From a virus: 64,000 bases of DNA. The notes below the pieces were generated by a model. The model was not told the origin of the DNA, did not search any database, and worked only from the letters and a program-made list of their open reading frames with translations. The first letter of the stretch is position 1. Each line of letters begins with the position of its first letter. Of the stretch, positions 47,898 to 56,176 are shown piece after piece. The DNA lies in IMG/VR virus record IMGVR_UViG_3300025132_000023, positions 1 through 64,000 of that record; one strand, written 5' to 3'. A program made the translations under genes and the position numbers.

Positions 47898-48239
47898 CTA
47901 ATAATATGTTTCTGCTTGTCTTCTACCTTTGCGCGGCTGTGAACAAGCGGGGGCAGTTTTACTTCCTTTTTCTTCTACACAAATAGACCAAGATTGTTGA
48001 TTCCATTCTTGATATTCTTTAATATTTTGTCCACGCCTTCCTATGATTAACCCTGCTGCGCCGGGTTTTGTTATTATTCTTATCTTTTTCATCATTCTAT
48101 CTACAGTTATGCTAATTAGGTGTTTTGCCATCTTCTTTCTCTCAAAGAAACTCCACAAATTACTCCTAATCCTTTTATCTCCTGAAGGCCTATTTGACCT
48201 TGGACTTCTTGTTTTTAATAATTCAAACCATTCTTCCAT
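47898..48239 (-). CDS. Tagged KH-domain-like RNA/ssDNA-binding protein (113 aa)
   Basis: MEEWFELLKTRSPRSN begins with the tag and a basic linker. Residues 38-92 show a KH-like unit: HLISITVDRMMKKIRIIT, then the GxxG loop in AAGLIIGRRGQNIKEYQEW. KH domains bind short single-stranded RNA or DNA at that loop. A tagged KH protein could travel in the virion and act on host or viral RNA. The domain call is by motif. Confidence 0.62.
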   Translation of the reverse strand: MEEWFELLKTRSPRSNRPSGDKRIRSNLWSFFERKKMAKHLISITVDRMMKKIRIITKPGAAGLIIGRRGQNIKEYQEWNQQSWSICVEEKGSKTAPACSQPRKGRRQAETYY

Positions 48240-48243
48240 TAAA

Positions 48244-48540
48244 TCACCTCTCCTCTTGTCTTAACTTATGTTGCCATGAGGAATCAAAAAATTGAGCATC
48301 TGTATCGCTCTTAGGGTCACTAACAAAACTTGGCTTTTTCATTTTAGGTAATTTATCTTGAACCATTTTAAGTCTATACAATACTACAAATCTATTACAC
48401 TCATCACAAACTCTGCCATCACATAAAGGCTTACCATTGTTCCCAAATCCCTCATAGGGTTTACCACATAAAGCACAAATCTTTTCATCTTCCATATCTT
48501 CTGGTTGTCTAACCGTCTTAAGTGCTTTATCCCAACTCAT
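48244..48540 (-). CDS. Tagged zinc-ribbon protein (98 aa)
   Basis: MSWDKALKTVRQPEDME then CALCGKPYEGFGNNGKPLCD and GRVCDECN: CxxC ... CxxC spaced about 20 residues. 'P-L-x-D-G-R-V-C-D-x-C-N' is a form frequent in phage and plasmid zinc-ribbon proteins. C-terminal third is disordered. Likely binds nucleic acid or protein. Confidence 0.6.
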   Translation of the reverse strand: MSWDKALKTVRQPEDMEDEKICALCGKPYEGFGNNGKPLCDGRVCDECNRFVVLYRLKMVQDKLPKMKKPSFVSDPKSDTDAQFFDSSWQHKLRQEER

Positions 48541-48541
48541 A

Positions 48542-49312
48542 TTATTCTTCCTCTAAAATGTCTCTTAATATAACTTCTGTATCTAATAGAAATTTACTGT
48601 CTTTTGGCCCAACTAATGTGCTGGCTGTAATAAAAGCAAGACCTCTAAGAACAGTATCTATATGATATTTCATTTTATCTGTTACTTTGGCATCAGCAGG
48701 TAATTTCTTTCTAGGAACCCTTGCCCATTCTTTACCGTCTTTCCTTTTATTCGCCTCTTGTTCTTTTATATATTCTGGTGTTCCCCACCTATGCTCATCA
48801 GGATGATAAAAGTATGCCATTTCATCTTCTTTGGCTAATATCTCTTCCATTGATTTCATTACTGCACCACCACGAAGTTTCTTCTGTTTAATGCGCCTAG
48901 TATCTCCTTCTTCATTTTTAACATAATCACAAATTGTATTATCATTTGTTAACTTAACCCACATTTCTGGAAAACTATCCATTTGAGTTCCATGATTTCT
49001 TAACCATACTTCTTTACAACTATCGCAAACATTCACATTTTTAGTTGCGTGCCTCCAAGAAGCAGGATGAACCTCCATGCCTTCTCTTTCTAATGCCTCT
49101 CTAGTAACTTTAGGCGCACATTCTCTACATACTCTTGGAGTTGGTTGTCCTTCTAATCCTAAGTTTTTCCACTCCCTAGCAATTTGTTGTCTTCTTTTGT
49201 ATGGGATGTTATAGATATATTCACCATTAACTTTAGGAACTTCTGCACCTACTCCTCTATATTGTCGCTTGCATTTTACGCAAGTGGCTTTTAATATGTT
49301 TTCCCAACTCAT
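48542..49312 (-). CDS. Tagged protein with two zinc sites (256 aa)
   Basis: Start at 49312 gives MSWENILKATCVKCKRQ and an ATGA overlap with the upstream gene. Cys pairs: CVKC...CREC within the first 70 residues and CDSCKEVW at about 90. The C-terminal half is helical and ends EVILRDILEEE. The tag runs straight into the first zinc site, so cleavage there would leave an intact finger. Function unknown. Confidence 0.58.
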   Translation of the reverse strand: MSWENILKATCVKCKRQYRGVGAEVPKVNGEYIYNIPYKRRQQIAREWKNLGLEGQPTPRVCRECAPKVTREALEREGMEVHPASWRHATKNVNVCDSCKEVWLRNHGTQMDSFPEMWVKLTNDNTICDYVKNEEGDTRRIKQKKLRGGAVMKSMEEILAKEDEMAYFYHPDEHRWGTPEYIKEQEANKRKDGKEWARVPRKKLPADAKVTDKMKYHIDTVLRGLAFITASTLVGPKDSKFLLDTEVILRDILEEE

Positions 49313-49965
49313 TGCATCTTCTCCTCCATCTTTTGTTTTACATCTAACCAAACTTGTGGATGATTCTGTGCTAATACTTCTTGAACAATCTGCATTTGCG
49401 CTACTATGATTGTATCCTGTCTCTTGTGAACTAACTTGCCCTTGAACTCCATTAGATACCGTAGGCTTTCCCTAATTTCTTTTGCCAACTTGGTCAAACT
49501 ATCAATATATTTTGGATGCAATTCGTCCTCTTCAAAGAGAACATCAATCTTTTGCTCCAAACGGGTTATGTTCTTCGATAGACTGTCTATCTCGTCTACC
49601 TCTTTCACGGCTATAATACTTGCCGCCGCCTTCTGAACCAATGGCTGAAGATGTTTCCTCATGTGCCTCTTTACCTGTTCTTCTGAACATTTCAAAAGCA
49701 TAGACACGCCTTTGGGTGTAACAGCACCACTATGTAATTGCTGTTCTAATTCACCCCTTAACTCATGTATGCAGAAACTACACCGAGGATTAGAAGCATC
49801 TACATAATCCCCCATATGATTTCTATGATGCCTTGCAGTTGTTCCGCTAGGCCAATCCATTCTGTTATCTAAATCATCGGCAGTAATTGCCATTGTCTCT
49901 AATTGTGCTTCTAAGTCATCACGTTCTTCGTGATTACATAATTTACATCTTCTTCGCTTTACCAT
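49309..49965 (-). CDS. Zinc-HTH protein, candidate small terminase (218 aa)
   Basis: I start it at MVKRRRCKLCNHEERD (49965). Two tandem units each pair a CxxC with HxxxH after a helix-turn-helix: CKLC...ARHHRNH and CSFCIHEL...KRHMRKH. This C-x2-C-...-R-H-x3-H form is common in phage DNA-recognition proteins, including some small terminases. The C-terminus is a coiled coil (NITRLEQKIDVLFEE). It lacks the tag, fitting a cytoplasmic role. Terminase function is a guess from architecture. Confidence 0.55.
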   Translation of the reverse strand: MVKRRRCKLCNHEERDDLEAQLETMAITADDLDNRMDWPSGTTARHHRNHMGDYVDASNPRCSFCIHELRGELEQQLHSGAVTPKGVSMLLKCSEEQVKRHMRKHLQPLVQKAAASIIAVKEVDEIDSLSKNITRLEQKIDVLFEEDELHPKYIDSLTKLAKEIRESLRYLMEFKGKLVHKRQDTIIVAQMQIVQEVLAQNHPQVWLDVKQKMEEKMQ

Positions 49966-51146
49966 GCTAATACACTCTCCCAACTTTTCTTTACCTTAGT
50001 GTTCTTTTTCTTAGGTGCAGACTTTTTCTTTGGAACTTCCTTTTTCTCTACCAGACCCGGCATAAATACTGTTTCTTTTCCGGGGGTTCTCTTACAATGC
50101 CCAGATAGAATCGCAAGATTTTTCATCTGCCTTCTTGTAATATTAAGTGAAATACCCTTTACCTCACCAATGAATTTATCATAGTCTGCTATTCTCTTAA
50201 CAGTCTTACTGTCCTTTAAACCTATGTCAATAAAAGTAAATGCTTTTAATCTGCCATGTGCATGAGAATCCCTAAACATACCTGTTGTTTTATTCATTCC
50301 CCAACCGGGATTATTTTTATCTCCAATCATTTCAGCAACATAGTCTTTAACTGCGTCTATTTGCATTAGTTCTGCCGCAGTAGTTCCTTTACCTGTATCT
50401 ACAATCTTAAGTTTAAGATGTTCAAAACTAACATCTTCTTCTAGTGCTTTGACTACTTCACTTAAAACATGAAGCAATCCGTTTTGGATTAACACCTTCT
50501 TGCGAATAAGCATCTTTTTAACTTCATACAAATCTCCACTACCTGCAAAGAACGCTTGCCACATTGGAGGCTCTGCTTGGTTTTCAGCAGTATTATACCA
50601 ATCTGAAGAAACTGCTTTTATAGGCTCCTCTTTACCGCCAAATATTTTAGCCTTTAGATTTCTATATTTAACATAGTCATCTGTTCTGTAATGTCCATAG
50701 ACTTCAACAACATCTTCTTCCTCATCATAGTCTGCATTACTTCTATTGACTTCAGCCCAATTAGGAATAGTAAATATAATGTTTCTAGGGTCATCTTTTG
50801 TGTCTCGCATATTTTTTAATTTTACATATACTTTAGTGACTTCCTTTTTATCTTGTTCTGTTATAGCCTCATTCATCTCTAACATATCATCTAGTAATTT
50901 AATTATGTTATGTCCACCGTCAGGTATTTCGTTTTCCTTATTCCTAGATACTTCCAACTCACCATGACTTGCAACTAAATCGAGTAATGTTTTATCAGAA
51001 GTTATACCTAAAGCATCTCCTTTCGCAGACTCACATTCAGTCTTCCAACCTTCATATGCATCTTTAAACTTAGAAGAATCAAATGTTTGGGTTCCTTGAG
51101 AGCCATCAATATTAACTACTGTTGAGGACTTCTTCTCTTTAACCAT
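49959..51146 (-). CDS. Protein with tag-like C-terminus (395 aa)
   Basis: I start it at 51146 (MVKEKKSSTVVNIDG), where AAGGAGGAAT precedes the ATG. The body is alpha/beta, with YEVKKMLIRKKVLIQNG and GHYRTDDYVKYRNLK. The end is a Lys/Pro linker (KKEVPKKKSAPKKKN) followed by KSWESVLAW, which looks like the N-terminal tag placed at the C-terminus. It overlaps the zinc-HTH gene by 7 bases. Family unknown. Confidence 0.55.
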   Translation of the reverse strand: MVKEKKSSTVVNIDGSQGTQTFDSSKFKDAYEGWKTECESAKGDALGITSDKTLLDLVASHGELEVSRNKENEIPDGGHNIIKLLDDMLEMNEAITEQDKKEVTKVYVKLKNMRDTKDDPRNIIFTIPNWAEVNRSNADYDEEEDVVEVYGHYRTDDYVKYRNLKAKIFGGKEEPIKAVSSDWYNTAENQAEPPMWQAFFAGSGDLYEVKKMLIRKKVLIQNGLLHVLSEVVKALEEDVSFEHLKLKIVDTGKGTTAAELMQIDAVKDYVAEMIGDKNNPGWGMNKTTGMFRDSHAHGRLKAFTFIDIGLKDSKTVKRIADYDKFIGEVKGISLNITRRQMKNLAILSGHCKRTPGKETVFMPGLVEKKEVPKKKSAPKKKNTKVKKSWESVLAW

Positions 51147-51147
51147 A

Positions 51148-51369
51148 TTATTCCTCCTTACGATTATCCTCATGTGTTGACATTAAACCTGCCGTCCCTG
51201 CCACAGCAGCACCCGCCAACGGTATTACCTTTTCCATATCGCATTTACAATCTCCGCCGCAACTACAATCTTTCTTTTTTCCACCATAGGATATATTGAA
51301 TAAAGCATCAGTTCCTCCACCTGATGATAATATTGCTCCACCTTCTTTAATTATATTCCACCACTTCAT
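51148..51369 (-). CDS. Small tagged Cys-rich protein (73 aa)
   Basis: MKWWNIIKEGGAILSS then KDCSCGGDCKCDMEK, a compact Cys cluster that could bind metal, then a short hydrophobic segment (VIPLAGAAVAGTAGLMS). Its stop overlaps the ribosome-binding site of the next gene. Unknown function; the hydrophobic part might insert in membrane. Confidence 0.55.
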   Translation of the reverse strand: MKWWNIIKEGGAILSSGGGTDALFNISYGGKKKDCSCGGDCKCDMEKVIPLAGAAVAGTAGLMSTHEDNRKEE

Positions 51370-51581
51370 AATCTGTTCACTTCCGTTATTAAATCTTCAT
51401 AGTATTCGCTATCTGGATTGTGTAGTATCCAAACTTCTTTTTCCTTTTCTTTAATTAGAACTCCTAGCGGGTCGGTTCTTTGAAACCCGAATGTATTTAC
51501 AAAGTCTGTAGGAATATCGAAGTTTTTAGTAAGAGTCTGCGAGCGAATTTTATAGTCGCTTTTGAATAAATTAAACCACAT
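51366..51581 (-). CDS. Small tagged protein (71 aa)
   Basis: MWFNLFKSDYKIRSQ, a short tag form. The rest is a small alpha/beta domain (DPLGVLIKEKEKEVWILHN; YYEDLITEVNRL). Overlaps the following gene by 4 bases. No family recognised. Confidence 0.52.
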   Translation of the reverse strand: MWFNLFKSDYKIRSQTLTKNFDIPTDFVNTFGFQRTDPLGVLIKEKEKEVWILHNPDSEYYEDLITEVNRL

Positions 51582-51582
51582 A

Positions 51583-52242
51583 TTAATTATACTCCTTTAT
51601 TGCTGTTTTAATTTTAGAATATAATGGGTGCTTTGTATAAAAATTAATTTTATATTTATCTCCTTCTACTTCTGGGGGAATGGGTTTAAAAACGTTTTCA
51701 GGATTATCACTCTTTATTTCAATAATCATCACATTAGTAGGTTCTTGTTTTACTTCTTCTTTAAAGCCCATAGCCTCATGGTATGTTTTTATATGTTCAT
51801 CATTAAAAAATTCAAATCCATCTTTTCCTACAAAAGGTATTTTTGGCGCACCCATCCATTCTAAGTTTCTATTCATTCTTTCAACTGCATCATCCGTCAT
51901 GTCACCTCTAACCCATTGATTCATAATTCCTTCTCCCGCAGATTTACCGTGCTTTCCATGTGTCTCTAGGAAAAAAGGAATGACTTTTGGTTTGAAAAAA
52001 TCTGCCTTTATTTCTTTAGGAGAAACATCATCTTTAGTTCGTTGTAACATTTTGTCTGATAAAGTGTCAAATTTAATCCAATTAAAAAGAACCCCTCCTG
52101 CCTTCTTATCTTCCTTACTTACTGCTACAATAAATTTAGTTAAATCCCCCCAACGATTCGGCTTCCCATGTCCTCCACTAAGAAACTTATTAATTTGTTT
52201 TTTTGTGAACTCCTGTTTTTCAATTAACTCAAACCAATTCAT
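51583..52242 (-). CDS. Tagged protein (219 aa)
   Basis: MNWFELIEKQEFTKKQINK: the tag runs directly into an amphipathic helix. Body: DLTKFIVAVSKEDKKAGG, FFLETHGKHGKSAGEG and a C-terminal strand INFYTKHPLYSKI. Abuts the 238-residue gene with no gap. The HGKHGKS string resembles the HGKS of two genes near 59 and 61 kb but the contexts differ. Unknown function. Confidence 0.55.
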   Translation of the reverse strand: MNWFELIEKQEFTKKQINKFLSGGHGKPNRWGDLTKFIVAVSKEDKKAGGVLFNWIKFDTLSDKMLQRTKDDVSPKEIKADFFKPKVIPFFLETHGKHGKSAGEGIMNQWVRGDMTDDAVERMNRNLEWMGAPKIPFVGKDGFEFFNDEHIKTYHEAMGFKEEVKQEPTNVMIIEIKSDNPENVFKPIPPEVEGDKYKINFYTKHPLYSKIKTAIKEYN

Positions 52243-52959
52243 TCAATCCCATCCCCTTTTTGCTGGCTTTCTTCTGGGTATCTTTTTTCTTGGACTTACA
52301 ACAGCATCTTTCCAATCTCTATGTTCTTCCCTATACCTTTCAGAAGGTTTCATCTCTCCTTCAGTTATATGTCCTACTCCTACCTGATGTGGTTTAAGGT
52401 CGTTAGTGTCCTTTAGTGGAGAATAAAGGTCTACACAATCTTGCCATTGGTCTATAATGTCATCCATACTTAGCCTGCCACTTTCATCTTTTTGTGTCAT
52501 CGCATATAAATCAACACCGAAAAGTTTTGCACTCTTTTCTTCAAGATTTTCGCTTTCAAACAAATTACTAATGGTTACACAGTTCATGTTTCTAATAGTG
52601 TTGGTAATTTTCTTTATGTTAGCAGCAGTATTGTCAGCCATAGTAGACTCTAATACATACTCTGTTAACATTTCTTTAACCTGCTCACAACAAAACTCAT
52701 CATTTTCTGCTACCATAACATCTTCTTCCATTGTTACAGGATACACTTGGCTTATCTCGTCTTCAGCCATTCCTCCTTCTTTGGTGTATGGCTGGTCTTC
52801 ATCGTCTTCTGGTGCTGAAGGCTGACCTCCTCTATTTGGGCCACCACCGCCACCGCCTCCTCCGCGCCTATTATCTAGTTCGGTGTCCCTTTCAACCTTA
52901 GTCTTCCATTTACCATCAGGCCCCTTAGTTCTGACCTTTATTATATCTTCCCACTTCAT
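52243..52959 (-). CDS. Tagged protein with poly-Gly linker and CCE domain (238 aa)
   Basis: MKWEDIIKVRTKGPDGK, then an eight-Gly run, then an acidic linker. Residues 88-180 carry EFCCEQVKEMLTEYVLE, NMNCVTISNLFE and IIDQWQDCVD; the same CCE...NC...W-x-x-C pattern occurs at 54351-54668, so this is a shared small domain with four conserved Cys. The basic C-terminus (RKKIPRRKPAKRGWD) could bind DNA. Overlaps the upstream gene by 4 bases. Confidence 0.58.
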   Translation of the reverse strand: MKWEDIIKVRTKGPDGKWKTKVERDTELDNRRGGGGGGGGPNRGGQPSAPEDDEDQPYTKEGGMAEDEISQVYPVTMEEDVMVAENDEFCCEQVKEMLTEYVLESTMADNTAANIKKITNTIRNMNCVTISNLFESENLEEKSAKLFGVDLYAMTQKDESGRLSMDDIIDQWQDCVDLYSPLKDTNDLKPHQVGVGHITEGEMKPSERYREEHRDWKDAVVSPRKKIPRRKPAKRGWD

Positions 52960-53267
52960 CTTAAATCCTCCATTCCGGTACAGTTCTCATAAATAAACAT
53001 TGTCTCATTTACAATTTTTGATAGTGAATCTAAATAAATTCTTCTGTAATTGTTTGCTTTTGGTTCTGGATTTGCGTGATTAAGTGCTTCTTGCAACTTT
53101 GAAAAGTATTTAACAAAATCTCCATCTCTTGCTTGCACATAATCAAAAACTTCTTTCTCTCTTCTAAATTCAGTATATTTTTGAAACAACGGGCCTACCT
53201 GTTTATTGAAATAATCCATTGCTGGTTTAACACATCTATCTGATTTAAGTATTGTTTCCCAGTTCAT
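52956..53267 (-). CDS. Tagged helical protein (103 aa)
   Basis: MNWETILKSDRCVKPAMD with a clear tag, then helices (FRREKEVFDYVQARDGDF; LDSLSKIVNETMFIYE). 13-base gap from the upstream gene with a GGAAATGA ribosome site. No recognisable family. Confidence 0.55.
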   Translation of the reverse strand: MNWETILKSDRCVKPAMDYFNKQVGPLFQKYTEFRREKEVFDYVQARDGDFVKYFSKLQEALNHANPEPKANNYRRIYLDSLSKIVNETMFIYENCTGMEDLR

Positions 53268-53280
53268 GTCATTTCCTCTT

Positions 53281-53520
53281 TTAGTATTTGTTGTATTCCT
53301 GTTCCTCTCTTAATATTTGTCTTATTGTTTTCTTAAACCTGTCAGACTTTACTCCACCAACTTCTAAATATGCGCTCATTAATCCCCGAATTAAATCCTT
53401 TGTTTTTGGTGAATCCTTCTCTAAATAAAACTTATAATAAAAGCGTTCTTTGTTATTAAACAATTCTGTTACTAATTTTTCTTCTACTTGTGCTGTAAGA
53501 TTTCTAAACTGTCTTGCCAT
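53281..53520 (-). CDS. Small untagged protein in tagged cluster (79 aa)
   Basis: MARQFRNLTAQVEEKLV... helical, basic, ending REEQEYNKY. It lacks the W tag, one of very few untagged genes between 42.8 and 56.1 kb. Starts on the stop of its upstream neighbour (1-base overlap). May pair with the adjacent winged-helix protein. Confidence 0.5.
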   Translation of the reverse strand: MARQFRNLTAQVEEKLVTELFNNKERFYYKFYLEKDSPKTKDLIRGLMSAYLEVGGVKSDRFKKTIRQILREEQEYNKY

Positions 53521-53882
53521 TATATCACCCGATAAAATGTCTTTTTTCCGTTCCTCCCAACACCGCGTTCCTGCTTAGTTGTAATATCCATACTCTCTAA
53601 TCTCTTTCTAAGGAAAGAAGTTAAGTTTTCATCACTATCTTTTAGACCCGGATTCTGTTCCCTTAATGATTTAACAATGTCATCAATTGATGACCACCCT
53701 TCTGCAATGCTGAAATAACTAGTAATTTGTTTTTCTAAAGAATCGTAAAATTCATTGCTTCTCTTTCCATGTTTCTTCCTAAGATAATCTAAGTGTTTCA
53801 TATCGTTAGGCTGTGCATACTTTTCAGCAAGCATTTCAAACTCCTTCATTTCTGAAGACTTAACTAATTCAAACCAAGTCAT
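53520..53882 (-). CDS. Tagged winged-helix protein (120 aa)
   Basis: Start at 53882 gives MTWFELVKSSEMKEFEM and an ATGA overlap. Residues 60-120 read as a winged helix: SIDDIVKSLREQNPG, LTSFLRKRLESMD, then the wing GVGRNGKKTFYRVI. Such domains usually bind double-stranded DNA. A transcription or DNA-packing protein carried in the head is an inference. Confidence 0.6.
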   Translation of the reverse strand: MTWFELVKSSEMKEFEMLAEKYAQPNDMKHLDYLRKKHGKRSNEFYDSLEKQITSYFSIAEGWSSIDDIVKSLREQNPGLKDSDENLTSFLRKRLESMDITTKQERGVGRNGKKTFYRVI

Positions 53883-54364
53883 GTTTTCTGCATCCTTTCT
53901 GCACACTCTCGACAAAACGTCAAATCAATTTGCTTACCCTTAGCACTCTTACCATAGTCAATAGTGAATCTATTACGCGCACCCAACATTCTACCACACA
54001 TAGCACATTTATTCTTAGGCATAGTTTTAGTGGCCTTTGGTTTAATCGCTTCCATTGCTCCTCCTCCACCACCCTCTAACTTTACTTCTCCTTCTTTAGC
54101 CTTTCTTGAACCTAATCTTGTTTGCATTTCAGGTGTAAAGTCTTTCTGCCTTTGAAGAACTTCTTTATGTCTGTCTGCAATTGGAGTATTTGCTCTTACT
54201 GCGTCCATCCAATTTCCTTCTTCATCTTGCATTATTCCTCTACCCATTACTCGCGTTTTTTTGTTTGGGTCAACTTCTTCTCGCTTCTCACCAGAGAATA
54301 CATTAGGAGGTTGAATCTTCTTTTTCTTCCTTGGACGATTCTTATCAATATTATACCAGTTCAT
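53879..54364 (-). CDS. Tagged zinc-finger protein (161 aa)
   Basis: Start at 54364 (MNWYNIDKNRPRKKKK) places the tag first, preceded by GGTGGTG. Basic disordered linker, Gly-rich patch (EGGGGGAM), then KCAMCGRMLGARNRF and FCRECAERMQKT: a CxxC...CxxC zinc unit at the very end. Overlaps neighbours by 4 and 14 bases. Confidence 0.58.
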   Translation of the reverse strand: MNWYNIDKNRPRKKKKIQPPNVFSGEKREEVDPNKKTRVMGRGIMQDEEGNWMDAVRANTPIADRHKEVLQRQKDFTPEMQTRLGSRKAKEGEVKLEGGGGGAMEAIKPKATKTMPKNKCAMCGRMLGARNRFTIDYGKSAKGKQIDLTFCRECAERMQKT

Positions 54365-54668
54365 TTGCACCACCCATTTCTGCACATTTATCCCATGCAT
54401 CTACTATTTGTTGCATTCCGGGCATTCCCATGTCAGCAAACATTTCTAGTTCTTGTCTTAAATTACTACAATTATAGTTCTTCCATTCAGAACTTTGTAA
54501 TACTCCTCTTCCAATTTCTCCATATTCTCTTAATTGGTTTTCTGCTGCTTCTCTAGCGTGTTCACAACAAAGGTCATTGTTCTCATGTGGATTATTCTTA
54601 GGTGGCCCATCTAAAATCATTCGTGCTGCTTGAGCATTATCAAGTTTTAATATTTGAATCCAAGTCAC
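54351..54668 (-). CDS. Tagged protein with CCE domain (105 aa)
   Basis: MTWIQILKLDNAQAARM, followed by DLCCEHAREAAENQLRE, NYNCSNLRQELEMF and IVDAWDKCAE. This pattern of four Cys is shared with the 238-residue protein at 52.2-53.0 kb. Four Cys could form two disulfides or a metal site. Unknown function. Confidence 0.58.
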   Translation of the reverse strand: MTWIQILKLDNAQAARMILDGPPKNNPHENNDLCCEHAREAAENQLREYGEIGRGVLQSSEWKNYNCSNLRQELEMFADMGMPGMQQIVDAWDKCAEMGGANELV

Positions 54669-55036
54669 TTCTCATCACCTTTCTTTTTTTGTTCCTCATC
54701 CCACTTTCTCTTATCTGACCTATCTAATCGCTTGCCCTTTTTACTTGGGTCTTTACCAATATACACTTGATTAGTATGTCCATCCATTCCGCTAAATCTA
54801 TGGTCATCACACCATTGTGCGCCACAAGTAACACACGCCCACTCTGCTAAATTATGACATCCTCTTCCCATAGGTTGCCAAGAAGAACAAGCGTCTTTTG
54901 GGAAACTAGAAATATCAAAATCTTTCATGGTATCTTTAGCATCTTTCTTAGAAGTAAAACCTTTAAACTTCTTTTTCTTTGGCCCATCGCCTTCTTTCTT
55001 AGGTATATTAAATTTAACTATATTTTGCCATGACAT
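54665..55036 (-). CDS. Tagged B-box-like zinc protein (123 aa)
   Basis: Start at 55036, with GGAGGTAAT before the ATG overlapping the previous stop; gives MSWQNIVKFNIPKKEG. Zinc region CHNLAEWACVTCGAQWCDDH closely matches that of 45806-46207 at W, C and His positions. Basic tail (KGKRLDRSDKRKWDEEQ). Two tagged proteins with the same finger suggest gene duplication. Confidence 0.6.
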   Translation of the reverse strand: MSWQNIVKFNIPKKEGDGPKKKKFKGFTSKKDAKDTMKDFDISSFPKDACSSWQPMGRGCHNLAEWACVTCGAQWCDDHRFSGMDGHTNQVYIGKDPSKKGKRLDRSDKRKWDEEQKKKGDEK

Positions 55037-55040
55037 AATA

Positions 55041-56102
55041 TTACCTCCAATCTGCTTCTTTATCAAACGCACTTTTTTGTGATGCTGTAAGTGTTACTCC
55101 AGTATTAATAACATAGCCAATCTTGTATATTATTTTATCCCCTTTTCTAATGTTTAGAGTATTAACATACATATGATGTTTATCATTACGAGAAGTTCTC
55201 CAAGCATAATATCTAACAATATGATACTTTTCATCAGTTGAAGATTTTGCACCTACGAACCTTTGCCTGCTTGTGCCTGTCTTTTTCTTCTTTCTTTCAT
55301 AGTCGTCTTTAATATCTCTAAGAATTTCTGCTTCCCTCTCTCTAACTAGACCTATTAATTTGTTATAATCATTATCTGCCCATCTAAATCCTTCTTTGAA
55401 ATCAAAAGGAGGTACTCCGCTCTGCCATAAAGAACGTCTTTTCCACCTGCTTTCTACAAACTTCGTAAAATCAGGGTCAGCAGAACTTGTTTCTGATACT
55501 ACGTCTTCTGCGGGCTTTAATGACCTACCCATTTCATCATCAAAAGGAGAAGGTTTAGCAGAGTCTGCTTTCCAAGGATTACCGTTTTTATCCAATGGGC
55601 CTAAAACTTCCTTTTTACCCATAGGAGTTACCTTAATCTTCCTTAATGCCATACAAGCAATCTCCTCTGGTATACTATCTGTATAAGTTCTATTAGTCAT
55701 ATACTTATTAAAGTTTGGAATATTGCTAATATTATGTTCTCTTCGCATCTCATGAAGCACTTCAGATTCTAAACTCTTTGTTTTAGTGTTTACCTTATCA
55801 AGCAAGTTCTTTAATTCGTCCCTACAAGAATCGTCCGTGTAAACATCTAATTTGTCATCAATCATAGTTTCGTCCATAACATCTCGTTGAACTTCATCAC
55901 TATCATCTAAAACATCATATTCGTGAAGTCTAGTTTTACCCCTGCCCCTGTTAACATCACTTTGATACGCAGAAGCCCTTCTATCTTCCCAACCTATACC
56001 GTGTTCTCTAGCATAGGCTTCTGTAGCGTCTTCGCGCTCCTTTCTTTGACGCGCTTCTTCAGGCGTGAGTTTACGAGCCTTTAGGATGTCTCCCCAACTC
56101 AT
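55041..56102 (-). CDS. Tagged protein, second gene of late block (353 aa)
   Basis: MSWGDILKARKLTPEEA is the archetypal tag. N-terminal 130 residues are charged and disordered; residues 130-240 mixed; C-terminal 110 residues form a beta domain with KYHIVRYYAWRTSRNDKHH and INTGVTLTASQKSAF. ATG overlaps the stop of the 25-residue leader ORF (ATGA). Unknown function. Confidence 0.58.
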   Translation of the reverse strand: MSWGDILKARKLTPEEARQRKEREDATEAYAREHGIGWEDRRASAYQSDVNRGRGKTRLHEYDVLDDSDEVQRDVMDETMIDDKLDVYTDDSCRDELKNLLDKVNTKTKSLESEVLHEMRREHNISNIPNFNKYMTNRTYTDSIPEEIACMALRKIKVTPMGKKEVLGPLDKNGNPWKADSAKPSPFDDEMGRSLKPAEDVVSETSSADPDFTKFVESRWKRRSLWQSGVPPFDFKEGFRWADNDYNKLIGLVREREAEILRDIKDDYERKKKKTGTSRQRFVGAKSSTDEKYHIVRYYAWRTSRNDKHHMYVNTLNIRKGDKIIYKIGYVINTGVTLTASQKSAFDKEADWR

Positions 56103-56176
56103 TCTTCTGCCTCGATTAATGTCTTCATAAAGTCCTTGAAAAATTTACATTCTCCGTTTGGATGTCTTGCTGCCAT
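56099..56176 (-). CDS. Short leader ORF at head of late block (25 aa)
   Basis: MAARHPNGECKFFKDFMKT..., 25 residues. It has the best ribosome-binding site in the region (AGGAGGAG, 5 bases before the ATG) and its stop overlaps the next gene's ATG. It is therefore probably translated and may serve to load ribosomes onto the first tagged gene. It has no tag. Confidence 0.6.
   Translation of the reverse strand: MAARHPNGECKFFKDFMKTLIEAEE

Noticed and set aside
49959-49983. TTG start for the zinc-HTH gene giving six more residues
   Set aside because: The ATG at 49965 has GGGAGAG at suitable distance and starts directly at the basic zinc motif.
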